The notes below the pieces were generated by a model. The model was given only the letters and a program-made list of their open reading frames with translations, made no database searches and had not been told where the DNA came from. From positions 956,904 to 1,020,903 of the forward strand of contig CAWFWX010000005.1 of assembly GCA_963819635.1 (NCBI GenBank): a DNA stretch of 64,000 nucleotides, given 5' to 3'. This DNA is from JACVRW01 sp963819635 (GTDB taxonomy: Bacteria > Actinomycetota > Thermoleophilia > Solirubrobacterales > Thermoleophilaceae). A program made the translations under genes and the position numbers. The first letter of the stretch is position 1. Every line of letters begins with the position of its first letter. Below, in pieces: positions 54,029 to 63,740 of the stretch.

Positions 54029-54155
54029 TTAACCATGATGTATAACTATTGATTAACCATGCTGGTTACACTTTTACTCAAAATAAACTATAAGATAATG
54101 AACAGTCTATTTCTCGGCTGTTGTAGTTAAAATGGCTAGGCTCGACTTTAACCAT
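54029..54155. promoter_or_regulatory. Three TTAACCAT half-sites in the cheZ / L,D-transpeptidase divergent region
   Basis: The 317 bases between cheZ and the transpeptidase start are AT-rich, unlike the surroundings. TTAACCAT occurs at 54,029-54,036, 54,053-54,060 and 54,148-54,155. This is a known CtrA-type half-site in alphaproteobacteria. The stretch holds no gene I can support and most likely carries both promoters. Confidence 0.4.
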
Positions 54156-54262
54156 ACCGAAGATGTTGTGAATGTACTGTGGCGTTCATGGAACGAGCCA
54201 GGACGGTCTCGTTTCGGGGTTCAAGATCAACAGTTGCACAATCACCAGTACAGAGTAGGTCG

Positions 54263-55024
54263 ATGCAGCGCCTCATCATCCCAGCAGTCTTCACCGGTTT
54301 GATCGCCTGCGGTCCCGCCCTCGCCGGGCCGCTGTCCCCTGTTTCCCGACGCGTACCCCACTCACGCAATGGCGTCGGTGCCTCGGTTAACGATACCAGT
54401 CGCTCCGTCGGTCGCCAGCGCCCCGCCGCCCGTGCGCCAGGCCGCGGCCGGTGGCGTTCCCCTCGGCGGCGGCTTCCTCGAGTTGCTGTTCCGCGGCCCC
54501 GGCAACCATCAAGCCGCGCCGCCGCGCTACGAGCCCGCCGATCGGGCTCGTATCCCGGACAGCAAGGCCATCCGGAAGTCGATCCGCGCTTCCAGAACGC
54601 CAAGAGGTCAGCTATCCCGGCCAAGAGCAGGCGGGCACCGTCATCATCAATACGCGCAGCGGATGCTGTCTGGTGCAAGGGCGGCGGCCGTGCGATCCGT
54701 TACGGCATCGGCGTCGGGCGTCCCGGCTTCACCTGGGCCGGCACGCATCAGGTCACGTCGAAGCGCGAGTGGCCGGATTGGCGTCCGCCGGACGAGATGC
54801 TCCGGCGTCGCCCGGATCTGCCGCGCTATATGCCCGGCGGGCCCGACAATCCGCTCGGCGCGCGCGCGATGTATCTCGGCTCGACGCTCTACCGCATCCA
54901 CGGCTCGAACGAGCCCTGGACGATTGGCACGGCGGTCTCGTCAGGCTGCATCCGCATGCGCAACGAGGACGTCGTCGACCTCTACGGCAAGGTCAAGGTC
55001 GGCACCAAAGTCATCGTGATCTGA
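54263..55024 (+). CDS. L,D-transpeptidase (frameshifted)
   Basis: About 250 residues from ATG 54263 (MQRLIIPAVFTGLIACGPA, a signal peptide). The catalytic YkuD domain is GGGRAIRYGIGVGRPGFTWA, then YLGSTLYRIHGSNEPWTIGT and AVSSGCIRMRNEDVVDLYGK, with catalytic His and Cys. The middle (54,350-54,670) is read through all three frames: VRQAAAGGVPLGGGFLELLF in one, RQEVSYPGQEQAGTVIINTR in another, so two to three insertions are needed. It forms 3-3 cross-links in peptidoglycan, or attaches proteins, in the periplasm. A strong terminator follows. Confidence 0.82.
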   Translation: MQRLIIPAVFTGLIACGPALAGPLSPVSRRVPHSRNGVGASVNDTSRSVGRQRPAARAPGRGRWRSPRRRLPRVAVPRPRQPSSRAAALRARRSGSYPGQQGHPEVDPRFQNAKRSAIPAKSRRAPSSSIRAADAVWCKGGGRAIRYGIGVGRPGFTWAGTHQVTSKREWPDWRPPDEMLRRRPDLPRYMPGGPDNPLGARAMYLGSTLYRIHGSNEPWTIGTAVSSGCIRMRNEDVVDLYGKVKVGTKVIVI

Positions 55025-55065
55025 GCGACGCCACTTTCTGAGCGACGCCACTAGCGTCGCAAGTG

Positions 55066-55096
55066 AAAAGGCCGCCCCTTGCGGGGCGGCCTTTTT
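55066..55096 (+). terminator. Rho-independent terminator after the L,D-transpeptidase
   Basis: AAAAGGCCGCCCC, loop TTGC, GGGGCGGCCTTTTTT: a perfect 12-base GC stem with flanking A and U tracts. The preceding bases contain two tandem copies of TGAGCGACGCCACT (55,021 and 55,039). Confidence 0.9.
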
Positions 55097-55141
55097 TGAT
55101 GGCGGCGGCATACCCGGTCTGCCGCGGCCGCCATCAGATCG

Positions 55142-55345
55142 TCATTCGAGCTTGAATGCCGTGCGCACGTATTGCTTGACGGCCTTGCGGGTCGCATTCG
55201 CTGTCGTATCGTTGTTGAAGACGAGGCCGAGGATCAGGCCAGCCGATCGCGATGCGCGCGCCGATAGCCCCCTCCCTCGTTCGCTCGAAAGCCGCTCGTG
55301 CCGGCGGTTCTGGCCTACAACCTTAGGCCTTTTGCCGCCGCTCAC
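55142..55345 (-). CDS. Possible short open frame of unknown function
   Basis: A 67-codon frame from 55,345 ends in NNDTTANATRKAVKQYVRTA. The first half is basic and reads like non-coding high-GC sequence; only the last 30 residues look protein-like. The 300-base stretch between the terminator and the DUF2076 gene shows no other candidate. It may be a fragment broken by insertion errors. Confidence 0.2.
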   Translation of the reverse strand: MSGGKRPKVVGQNRRHERLSSERGRGLSARASRSAGLILGLVFNNDTTANATRKAVKQYVRTAFKLE

Positions 55346-55396
55346 AAGTGGTGCATCGCTACAAAGTGGAGCCGGGAGCTGCTGGCGGCGAGAGCC

Positions 55397-56239
55397 TCAG
55401 GCGTTGTCGTCGCCGAAGTCGAAGTCGCCGTCGTCGCCGTCGTCGCCGTCGTCCACGTCCTCGAAATCGGCATCCTCGGCCGCGTAGCCCTGGTCGCCGT
55501 CCTGCTGGTCGCTCTTGGCCTCGTTCGACGCATTGTCGAACACGCCCTGGCCGCGACCTTCGCTGAAGTCGCCGCGACCGCCGGTGCCGCGGCCGATGTC
55601 GTCGGCGCCGGCCTGGCGCCCGAGCTCGCCGCCGCTATTGCTGCCGCCCCAGGGCGACGCGCCTTCGCCGGTGGCGGATTGAGCCCGATCGGTACCGCCG
55701 GCGCCGCTGCCATGTTTCCCGCCCGTCATGCCGCGGAAGCTGTCCATCAGCAGCGAGCCGCCGATCATGCCGGCTGCGGCCGCGGCCGCGGTGCCGAGGA
55801 ACGAGCCGCCGGCTCCGCCCGCTGCGGGCGGCGGGCCGCCGGGTGGCATCGGCTGCGCCTCCGTCCGGTATTGGCCCTGATAGCCGGGCGGTACGCCCAT
55901 CTGGCTCTCGCCTGACCGGACCGACGGGACCGAGCCGCCGCGCGGTGGTTCCTGCCGGCCCAGCAATGCCTCGCGCATGCTGCCGAGAAAGCCGGTCTCG
56001 CGCTGCTGCGGAGGCTGGCCGATCCCGAGTTCGGCTTCGAGCTCGCGGATGCGGGCGTCGGCCGCTTTGAGCGCCTCGTCCTGCACCAGCACGCTCTGCA
56101 CCAGCGGATAGATGGCGTTGGGAGCCTGACGCAGGTCGTCGCGGATCGCGCGTTCGGCCTCCGGATCGCGTTCGGCGTCTTCGAGCGCGGCGAGGCGGTC
56201 GAACAAGTCGGTGATGAGCTTACGTTCTTCGGGGGTCAT
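55397..56239 (-). CDS. DUF2076 domain protein
   Basis: 280 residues beginning MTPEERKLITDLFDRLAALE, the standard DUF2076 start. N-terminal helices (residues about 1-75) are followed by a Pro/Gly/Gln-rich part, a short Ala/Gly-rich segment resembling a membrane or glycine-zipper stretch (GTAAAAAAGMIGGSLLMDSF), and a very acidic tail rich in Asp and Gly (DVDDGDDGDDGDFDFGDD). Such proteins are common in alphaproteobacteria and have been described as periplasmic ligand-binding sensor proteins; the function here is unproven. Confidence 0.85.
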   Translation of the reverse strand: MTPEERKLITDLFDRLAALEDAERDPEAERAIRDDLRQAPNAIYPLVQSVLVQDEALKAADARIRELEAELGIGQPPQQRETGFLGSMREALLGRQEPPRGGSVPSVRSGESQMGVPPGYQGQYRTEAQPMPPGGPPPAAGGAGGSFLGTAAAAAAGMIGGSLLMDSFRGMTGGKHGSGAGGTDRAQSATGEGASPWGGSNSGGELGRQAGADDIGRGTGGRGDFSEGRGQGVFDNASNEAKSDQQDGDQGYAAEDADFEDVDDGDDGDDGDFDFGDDNA

Positions 56240-56253
56240 AGGTGTCCTCCCTT

Positions 56254-56306
56254 AAAGCATGACCCCGAAAAGTGGGAACCGGTTTTCGGAAAAGATCATG
56301 CTCAAA
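56254..56306. repeat. Rhizobial-type intergenic palindrome upstream of the DUF2076 gene
   Basis: AAGCATGACCCCGAAAAGT...CCGGTTTTCGGAAAAGATCATGCTC forms a long imperfect hairpin with GCATGA / TCATGC ends. It is of the same kind as 53,155-53,197 and of the dispersed repeats known from Bradyrhizobium-like genomes. Confidence 0.8.
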
Positions 56307-56399
56307 TGGTCTAAGGCGCCAGTCATGTATGCAACGCCGGTGGCAGCGGAATGACCGGAAAAAACTTATTTTTCGGGCGTGAGGGCGGCCGGCCGGCGC

Positions 56400-57262
56400 T
56401 CAAGCCAGCGCGACGCCGCGGGTCGCGAGCACGTCCGGGAAGCAATCGCCCGCGAAAAACGCGTATTCCTTCTCGCGCAAGGTGGTCAGCGGGTCGAGCC
56501 GGCGCGATTCGGCATCGACAAATCCCGGGTGGCACATCACCACGCTGCCGTCCGGCAAGCCGTCGAGAAAACGCGGAAACAGCACCGCGAAATCCGCCCG
56601 GTCGTTGAAGGTGTAGGTGCCCGCAAAGGCCGGATTGGTGCGAACGCCGAGCGCAACAGCGCGGCGATGAAACCGCCTGCTCAAGACGTCGATCAGGAGG
56701 CCCTTGGGATCGCCGATCTTCTGCGTGAGCGGCGTGACGCCGCCGCATTGGCGCACCCACGCGGCCGGGGTCTTGGTGTTGACGACTTTTAACAGTGCGT
56801 CGCGAATTTGCGGGAACACCTGCACGTGTTGATGGCCGTCGATGAAGTCGGGCGGGCGGCCGAACGTTTCGACAAACTTCAGAATTTGCCCGCTCGATCT
56901 CGGTCACCAGCACGTCATGGTCGAGGCGATGCAGGCAGGCCTGCGCCGATGTTTCTCCGATCGAGAGAAACACGCCGTCGCGCAGCGGGCGATACGCGTC
57001 GCTGAGCGGCAGAAACGGCGCCGTCAATGTCAGATGCAGCCCGATCGCGGTGCGCCTCTCCTGCGCATTGAGGTTCGCCAGCGCCGCGGCCTCTTCGCGA
57101 TGGAAGCTCGGCGCCACCACCATCACCGAGGTGGCGTTGAGCCGCCCGCGCACGATCAGATCGCGGATCGCGGTATTGACCGACGCCGAGATGCCGTAGT
57201 CGTCGGCGCACAGCCAGATGCGGCGACGCTCGGATTTCTGCTGCCGCGATCTTGGCGCTCAC
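56400..57262 (-). CDS. ChbG/HpnK-family polysaccharide deacetylase (frameshifted)
   Basis: About 280 residues. N-terminal ADDYGISASVNTAIRDLI-like motif is split by a break near 57,200 (metal-binding Asp-Asp), then RGRLNATSVMVVAPSFHREE, ERRTAIGLHLTLTAPFLPLS, the HxxH metal motif DGHQHVQVFPQIRDALL around a break near 56,850, and MCHPGFVD near the end. Such proteins deacetylate N-acetylated sugars; HpnK-like members act near hopanoid or lipid genes. The ATG at 57,262 overlaps the GT2 stop. Two or three insertions explain the breaks. Confidence 0.78.
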
Positions 57263-58326
57263 TCCGCCGCCGATCGGGCCGGTGCCGGCGGATCGTCGGC
57301 GCGGCCGGCGCCTTCCGCGGTCTTGAGATTATGCTCGGCGACGAAATAGACCGGGCGCGCTTTGAGCTCGGAGAGAATCTTGCCGATATATTCGCCCATG
57401 ATCCCGATCATGATGAGCTGGACGCCGCCCAGCACCATCAGGCCCACGACCACCGACGGATAGCCCGGAACCGACTGCCCGAAAAACACCGTCTCGATCA
57501 GGATCTGCACGCCGAACACCAGCGCGAGCGCGGCCATGAGGAGCCCGAGCAGGCTGGCGAGCCGCAGCGGCGCGACCGAGAACGACGTGAGGCCCTCGAT
57601 CGAGAGGCCGACGAGCGAACGCACGTTCCAGCTGCTCGCCCCATGCGCGCGCACCGCCGGCTCATAGTCGACGCGGATCTGGCGAAAGCCGATCCAGCTG
57701 GCGAGCCCCTTGAAGAAGCGGTTGCGCTCGGGAAGCTGGCGCAAGGCGGCGGCGGCGCGCGGAGAGAGCAGGCGGAAGTCGCCGGCATCCTCGGGAATTT
57801 TCTGGCGCGCGCCCCAATTGATGAGCGAGTAGAAACCTTTTACCGACAGCCGCCGCAGCCACGGCTCGTTCCCGCGATGCGCCTTGGCGGTGTAGACGAC
57901 GTCGTAGCCTTCATCGAGCCAGAAACCGACCAGGCGCTCGACCAGCGTCGGCGGATGCTGGCCGTCGCCGTCCATGAACAGCACGGCGCCGAAGCGGGCG
58001 TGATCGAGCCCGGCGAGCAGCGCCGCCTCCTTGCCGAAGTTGCGCGAGAGCGAAACGACCTGGACGTCGAGGGCGTCGGCCGGCAGCGCCTGCGCCACCG
58101 CGTAGGTCGCGTCGCGGCTGCCGTCGTCGACGTAGACGACTTCGCACACGAGCCTGCGGGTCTCCTTGAGGCGCGTCGCCACCTCGGCGATCCGGGCGTG
58201 CAGCGCCGGCAGCCCGGCCGACTCGTTGTAGACCGGGACCACGATGGACAGGCCGGCGTCCGGCCGCCCGCGCGGCCGCTCGGGACCACCGGTTCCACCC
58301 GCCAGGCTCATCGCCTTGGCTGCCAT
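57259..58326 (-). CDS. Glycosyltransferase family 2, polyprenyl-phosphate glycosyltransferase type
   Basis: 355 residues. GT-A domain: LSIVVPVYNESAGLPALHAR, VYVDDGSRDATY, RNFGKEAALLAGLDHA, and the DxD-type FMDGDGQHPP; the acceptor region DAGDFRLLSPRAAAAL follows. Two C-terminal membrane segments (about 255-285 and 295-325) and the cytosolic end GEYIGKILSELKARPVYFVA match the DPM1/GtrB-like group that moves a sugar to undecaprenyl phosphate on the inner membrane. With the deacetylase and GtrA-like gene it forms a lipid or polysaccharide decoration unit. Confidence 0.9.
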   Translation of the reverse strand: MAAKAMSLAGGTGGPERPRGRPDAGLSIVVPVYNESAGLPALHARIAEVATRLKETRRLVCEVVYVDDGSRDATYAVAQALPADALDVQVVSLSRNFGKEAALLAGLDHARFGAVLFMDGDGQHPPTLVERLVGFWLDEGYDVVYTAKAHRGNEPWLRRLSVKGFYSLINWGARQKIPEDAGDFRLLSPRAAAALRQLPERNRFFKGLASWIGFRQIRVDYEPAVRAHGASSWNVRSLVGLSIEGLTSFSVAPLRLASLLGLLMAALALVFGVQILIETVFFGQSVPGYPSVVVGLMVLGGVQLIMIGIMGEYIGKILSELKARPVYFVAEHNLKTAEGAGRADDPPAPARSAAE

Positions 58327-58514
58327 TTTGCTGCCTTTCGAGTCCTGCGCCCCAACTGATGGCGCGTCGGCCGGGACTGTCGCCGGACTGCCTATAACCT
58401 AATCATCGCCGGGCGGCTCATGTAACTGGCCTGTATAACGGTAGTGCGCGAGACGCTGACGCAGCCAGCCTGAACCCCGGCTGAATGTGCCATGCAGATT
58501 TTACGGACTAAAGG

Positions 58515-59009
58515 GTGAAATCTGCGCCAGACGTGCTAAGCGAAGCCCCCACGAGGGCCCCGCTTTGCTCGACAACCTATACCGCCGCCTCACGCACGCC
58601 TGGCACGACCTCGGCGCGATCCGCTCAAGGCGCTGAGCTTCGCGCTGGTCGGCGTCGTCAATTTCGCCGTCGATTTCGGCATGTTTTCGTTCGCGTTTAT
58701 GTCCTGGACTTGCCGATCATCACCGCCAACATCCTGTCCTGGGCCATCGCGGTCACCGGCTCCTATGTGATGAATTCGCTCACCTTCGCCGCCGAATCCG
58801 GCCGCCAGTTGCGCCTCAAGGACTACCTTACGTTTGTCGCGTCGCAATCGGGCGGCCTCGTCGCCAACACCGCTGTGGTGTTCGTCGCGTCGTTCTTCAT
58901 GCCGGTCCTCCTCGGCAAGGTGCTCGCCATCGGCGCCAGCTTCCTGGTCAATTTTTCGCTGTCGCATTTCATCGTGTTCCGGCGGCGTGAGGAGACCACG
59001 CGTCACTGA
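58515..59009 (+). CDS. GtrA-family membrane protein (frameshifted)
   Basis: The last about 110 residues are clear: LPIITANILSWAIAVTGSYV, MNSLTFAAESGRQLRLKDYL, then VANTAVVFVASFF and NFSLSHFIVFRR, that is, the last three of four GtrA membrane segments. The first segment (LKALSFALVGVVNFAVDFGM) is in another frame upstream, joined by small insertions near 58,622 and 58,695. The start is uncertain: GTG 58515, or TTG 58565 before LDNLYRRLTHAW. GtrA proteins are thought to flip polyprenyl-linked sugars, matching the divergent GT2. Confidence 0.75.
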   Translation: MKSAPDVLSEAPTRAPLCSTTYTAASRTPGTTSARSAQGAELRAGRRRQFRRRFRHVFVRVYVLDLPIITANILSWAIAVTGSYVMNSLTFAAESGRQLRLKDYLTFVASQSGGLVANTAVVFVASFFMPVLLGKVLAIGASFLVNFSLSHFIVFRRREETTRH

Positions 59010-59068
59010 ACCCACGCGTTGACTGAACCCACGCGTCACGAGAACGAATTGTTGAGGGAGACCGCCGC

Positions 59069-60314
<1,246 letters not shown>

Positions 60315-60355
60315 GCTGATCAGCTACTAAAAACCCTTCGTCGTCATTCAGGGAG

Positions 60356-60387
60356 CTTCCGGTCTCGGGTAAGCCCGAGATCGGAAG
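60356..60387. repeat. Hairpin CTTCCGGTCTCGGG / CCCGAGATCGGAAG
   Basis: A 14-base stem with one mismatch and loop TAAG, about 40 bases behind the threonine-synthase stop, without U tract. It may end the upstream transcript or mark the edge of the inserted segment. The rest of the 285 bases up to the DUF5131 gene shows no gene I can support. Confidence 0.5.
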
Positions 60388-60600
60388 GTAGGCTGTCCAA
60401 TTGGGCTAAAGCCGATTTCGATGCCCGGGACGTTGACGCTTGTAACCGTCCGCTGGCTCGGGAGCCGTGCGGCCGCTTATACGGGTACTTGACGAAATCG
60501 ACGAACGAGAGTGTCGGTTCATGTCAAGCAGGTGTCGGATAGCCGTAACGAAATCTAACCACTTTCTTGAGATTGTTCTATGGCAGCTTGAGAGGACGCC

Positions 60601-61360
60601 ATGGCTGAAACATCGATCGAATGGACTGACGCGACGTGGAACCCGGTCGCGGGCTGCACGGTCCTGACGGCCGGCTGCACCAATTGCTACGCGATGCGGA
60701 TGGCCGCTCGGCTCGATGCCATGGGCATGGAGAAATACCAGGGCCTCACCCGCAAGAGCGGCGGCCGGGCGGTGTGGACCGGCAAGATGCGCTCGACGAG
60801 AAGTCGCTCGACGACCCCGGCGACCTGGTCGAAGCCGCGCAAGGTCTTCGTCAACTCGATGTCCGACCTGTTCCACGACGACGTGCCGGCCGACTTCATC
60901 GCGCGGGTCTGGGCGGTGATGGAGGACACGCCGCGCCACACCTACCAGATTCTGACGAAGCGGCCGGAACGCATGGCTGAGGTTCTGTCGAGCGAGCGCT
61001 TCGCAGTGCTGCCGAACGTCTGGCTCGGCACCAGCGTCGAAGACGGTCGCGTTCTCGATCGACTCGACGACCTGCGGCGCGTGCCGGCGGCGATCCGCTT
61101 CGTCTCGTTCGAGCCGCTGATCGGCTCGGTCGCCGGCGCCGACCTCACCGGCATTCACTGGGCGATCGTCGGCGGCGAGAGCGGCCCGCGCGCGCGCGAG
61201 ATGAATCCGGAGTGGGTCGACGAGATCGAGGCGATGTGCCGGCGCGTCCGGCACGGCGTTCTTCTTCAAGCAGTGGGGCGGCAAGAACAAGAAGGCGACC
61301 GGCCGGACGCTCCGCGGCCGGACCTTCGACGAGATGCCCCAGGTGCAAAGTTCTTATTGA
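60601..61360 (+). CDS. Three-Cys-motif protein, phage Gp37/Gp68 family (DUF5131), frameshifted
   Basis: About 250 residues from ATG 60601. N-terminus AETSIEWTDATWNPVAGCTV then GCTNCYAMRMAARLDAM carries the three cysteines; KPRKVFVNSMSDLFHDDVPA, ILTKRPERMAEVL, LGTSVEDGRVLDRLDDLR, FVSFEPLIGSV and WAIVGGESGPRAREMNPEWV are all family blocks. Paired insertions near 60,790-60,830 disturb KMRFDEKSLDDP, and one near 61,255 changes the end; repair gives FFKQWGGKNKKATGRTLRG and stop 61,358-61,360. The family looks radical-SAM-like but its reaction is unknown. Its regular partner, TcmP, is convergent here. Confidence 0.85.
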
Positions 61361-62241
61361 CGTAGCGAACGAATTTTTCCGCGAGATCGATAGCGGGCCG
61401 GCTTGGGTTTGATACGCCGAGAAATAGCGAAAATGCTTGGTGTGTGGAGTTGTGAAGCGGCAGCGGCTCGGAGACGAACGCGAATTCGTTTTCCAACCGG
61501 CGCTTGAGCCATTGCTCGAACTGAGCCGCGATACGACCCGCTTCAACGCCGGCTCTTCTTCGACGGGATCAAAGTCGAATAGGTTGCGCCTTGGCGCCGC
61601 TTCATGGGCTATCGAATAGAGCTCTCGCCATTCTGGTCCGAGCAGTCGATCGAGCATCGGCTCCTTTGGGCCAATTCCTTTAAAATCGTGCGCGAGTTGA
61701 CGGATGGTGTCCCTGATGGGGAAGAGATACCAGACGTCAAAGACACTCGTCGAGGCGAGCGCCCTCAACGTTTCCCAGTCGACATGCAAGGCATACGGAT
61801 CGAGAAACACCACGCCTCGGCTCTTGCTCGCATGGCGTCGAACCCAAGGCTCTTGGTGCACTAGGCTCCGCAGAACATCGTTGGCTTCGCCCTCAACGAT
61901 TTCTGATATCAACGGTCGGATTTTCCGTCCGGATTAGCGCCAAGGCCTCGCATCGCGAGCGATCCATTTCGATGAAGAGAAAGTGGTCGAACGACGGACG
62001 GACCGCGATCGCGCGTCGAGCCGATCCGGCGCAGCGTCTCCGTTATCGTTTCGATCGGCTTACCATCGAAGAGACCGCCCACGACGCGTTCGGCCTCGCG
62101 ATCGCCCGTGCCGGCAAATGCGTCGATATAGGAAAGATCGAAGCGGGCGTGTTTCAGCGCTTTCGTGTAGCACTCAAGGTAGTACTCGACGGCGTCGAGT
62201 TTGATCTCGGTCCACGGACCGCCGAAGGAATGCTCAACCAT
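61345..62241 (-). CDS. tcmP: Three-Cys-motif partner protein TcmP (frameshifted)
   Basis: About 300 residues. It starts near MVEHSFGGPWTEIKLDAVEY (open frame extends a little upstream), then ARFDLSYIDAFAGTGDRE, after a break near 61,920 EIVEGEANDVLRSLVHQEP, RGVVFLDPYALHVDWETLRA, VWYLFPIRDTIRQLAHDFKG, and after another near 61,470 FAFVSEPLPLHNSTHQAFSL. YIDAFAGTG plus FLDPY resembles a methyltransferase-type fold. TcmP is known mainly as the neighbour of three-Cys-motif proteins. The end is approximate and overlaps the DUF5131 3' end. Confidence 0.78.
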
Positions 62242-62411
62242 GTACTGCCCAAAGGTTAGGGCAGCATTACAGCCGTCGGTTGAGCGAGTGTCACCCCCAT
62301 TTTGGCGCTTCTCTGGTCGATCTCAGAAGACGGTTAGCACGTAAATCGGATTGATCGCGTGCCTTGCGCACGATGCGAAAGATATCTGCGGGATGAACGG
62401 CCATAGCACCA

Positions 62412-62479
62412 CCGTTGCCTCCCGATCACGCGTGCGCTCGATCGCCACAAGCCCATCGACTTTGCGGCATTGTGAGCCA
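62412..62479 (+). repeat. Right copy of the 64-base direct repeat
   Basis: Second copy of the threonine-synthase C-terminal coding end, without the rest of the gene; see 60,252-60,319. Upstream of it, 62,242-62,411 has no recognisable gene; similarity to the left copy starts abruptly at CCGTTGCCT. Confidence 0.8.
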
Positions 62480-62519
62480 ATGATGCCTTGATTGCCGCTC
62501 TCCCCGGGAGGAGTAACGC

Positions 62520-63495
62520 ATGAGAAGGCTCGTTCTCGCTGTTGCGCTCGCAGCGTCGGTCGTATTCATCGGCAGCGCCGGCGCGCAAAGTTACTTCGTC
62601 CAAATCCCTGACCATCATCGTGCCGTTCTCGGCCGGCGGCCCGTCTCATGCGCTCGCGCGCATCATGGGCGACCGCATGAAGGCCTCGCTCGGCCAGTCG
62701 TTCGTGGTCGAGAACGTCACCGGTGCTGCCGGCTCGATCGGGGTCGGGCGCGCGGTGCGCTCCGCGCCCGACGGCTACACGATCAGCTTCGGCCACCTGG
62801 GCACGCACGTCGCCAACGGCGCGATCTATCCGCTGCAGTACGACATGCTGACCGATCTCGAGCCGGTCGTGCTGCTGCCGAGCAATCCCATGGTGGTGGT
62901 CAGCAAGAACGCGCTGCCGGCCCAGACGCTGCCGGAGCTCATCGCCTGGCTCAAGGCCAACCAGGACAAGGCAACGGCGGGGACCGCCGGCGCGGGCTCT
63001 GGCTCGCACATCGCCGGCGTCTATCTCCAATCGCTCACCGGCTTGCAATTGCAGTTCGTGCCCTATCGCGGCACGGCGCCGGCGCTCAACGATCTCGTCG
63101 CCGGCCAGATCGACATCATCGTCGATCAGGCTTCGAACTCGATGCAGCAGATCCGCGCCGGCAACATCCGCGCCTACGCGATCTCGGACAACAAGCGGCT
63201 CGCCGCCGCGCCCGATATCCCGACCGCCGACGAGGCCGGCTTGCCCGGTTTCCACATGACGCTGTGGAGCGGGCTCTGGGTGCCGAAGGGCACGCCGAAA
63301 GACGTCATCGCCAAGCTCAACGCCGCCGCCGTCGAGGCGCTGGCCGATCCGGCCGTGCGTCAACGTCTCGGCGATCTCGGCCTGGAAATCCCGCCGCGCG
63401 ATGCGCTCACGCCGGACGCGCTGGGCGCCTGGCACAAGGCCGAAGTCGCGAAGTGGTGGCCGATCGTGAAGGCGGGGAATATCAAGCCGGATTGA
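62520..63495 (+). CDS. Tripartite tricarboxylate transporter-type (Bug) substrate-binding protein, one frameshift
   Basis: About 322 residues. ATG 62520 with signal peptide RRLVLAVALAASVVFIGSAG; a break near 62,590 leads to SLTIIVPFSAGGPSHALARI. Bug landmarks: FVVENVTGAAGSIGVGRAVR, GYTISFGHLGTHVANGAIYP, GTAGAGSGSHIAGVYLQSLT, VPYRGTAPALNDLVAGQIDI and GLWVPKGTPKDVIAKLNAAA. Binds carboxylates in the periplasm. No TctA/TctB permease genes are nearby, as for many orphan Bug proteins of these bacteria. A good ribosome site (GGGAGGAGTAA) precedes the ATG. Confidence 0.9.
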
Positions 63496-63505
63496 CGAGA
63501 GCAGC

Positions 63506-63583
63506 TCAGAGCTTGGGGCCGCCGTCGACGCGGATTGTGTCGCCGGTGATCCAGCGCATCGACGGCGCCCTTCGCGGCCGATC
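63506..63583 (-). pseudogene. Remnant of an SDR dehydrogenase C-terminus
   Basis: The complement reads ...MRWITGDTIRVDGGPKL then stop, the typical end of a short-chain dehydrogenase. Upstream, no SDR sequence continues; the frame is lost within about 10 codons and no Rossmann motif follows. It is either a decayed gene or the edge of another rearrangement. Confidence 0.5.
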
Positions 63584-63740
63584 AGGGGACCTCGACGGCG
63601 CGCAAGCGGATGGTATTCTCTCTCGCCGAATGAGTGCGCGCTACGTGCAGGCCGCCTCCTGGTAGAGTTTGGTTAAAATCGCGGAGATCGTTTGTTCACG
63701 CGAGGAGGATGTTTCCAGCCAAGCATGACGGGCAGAGGGA

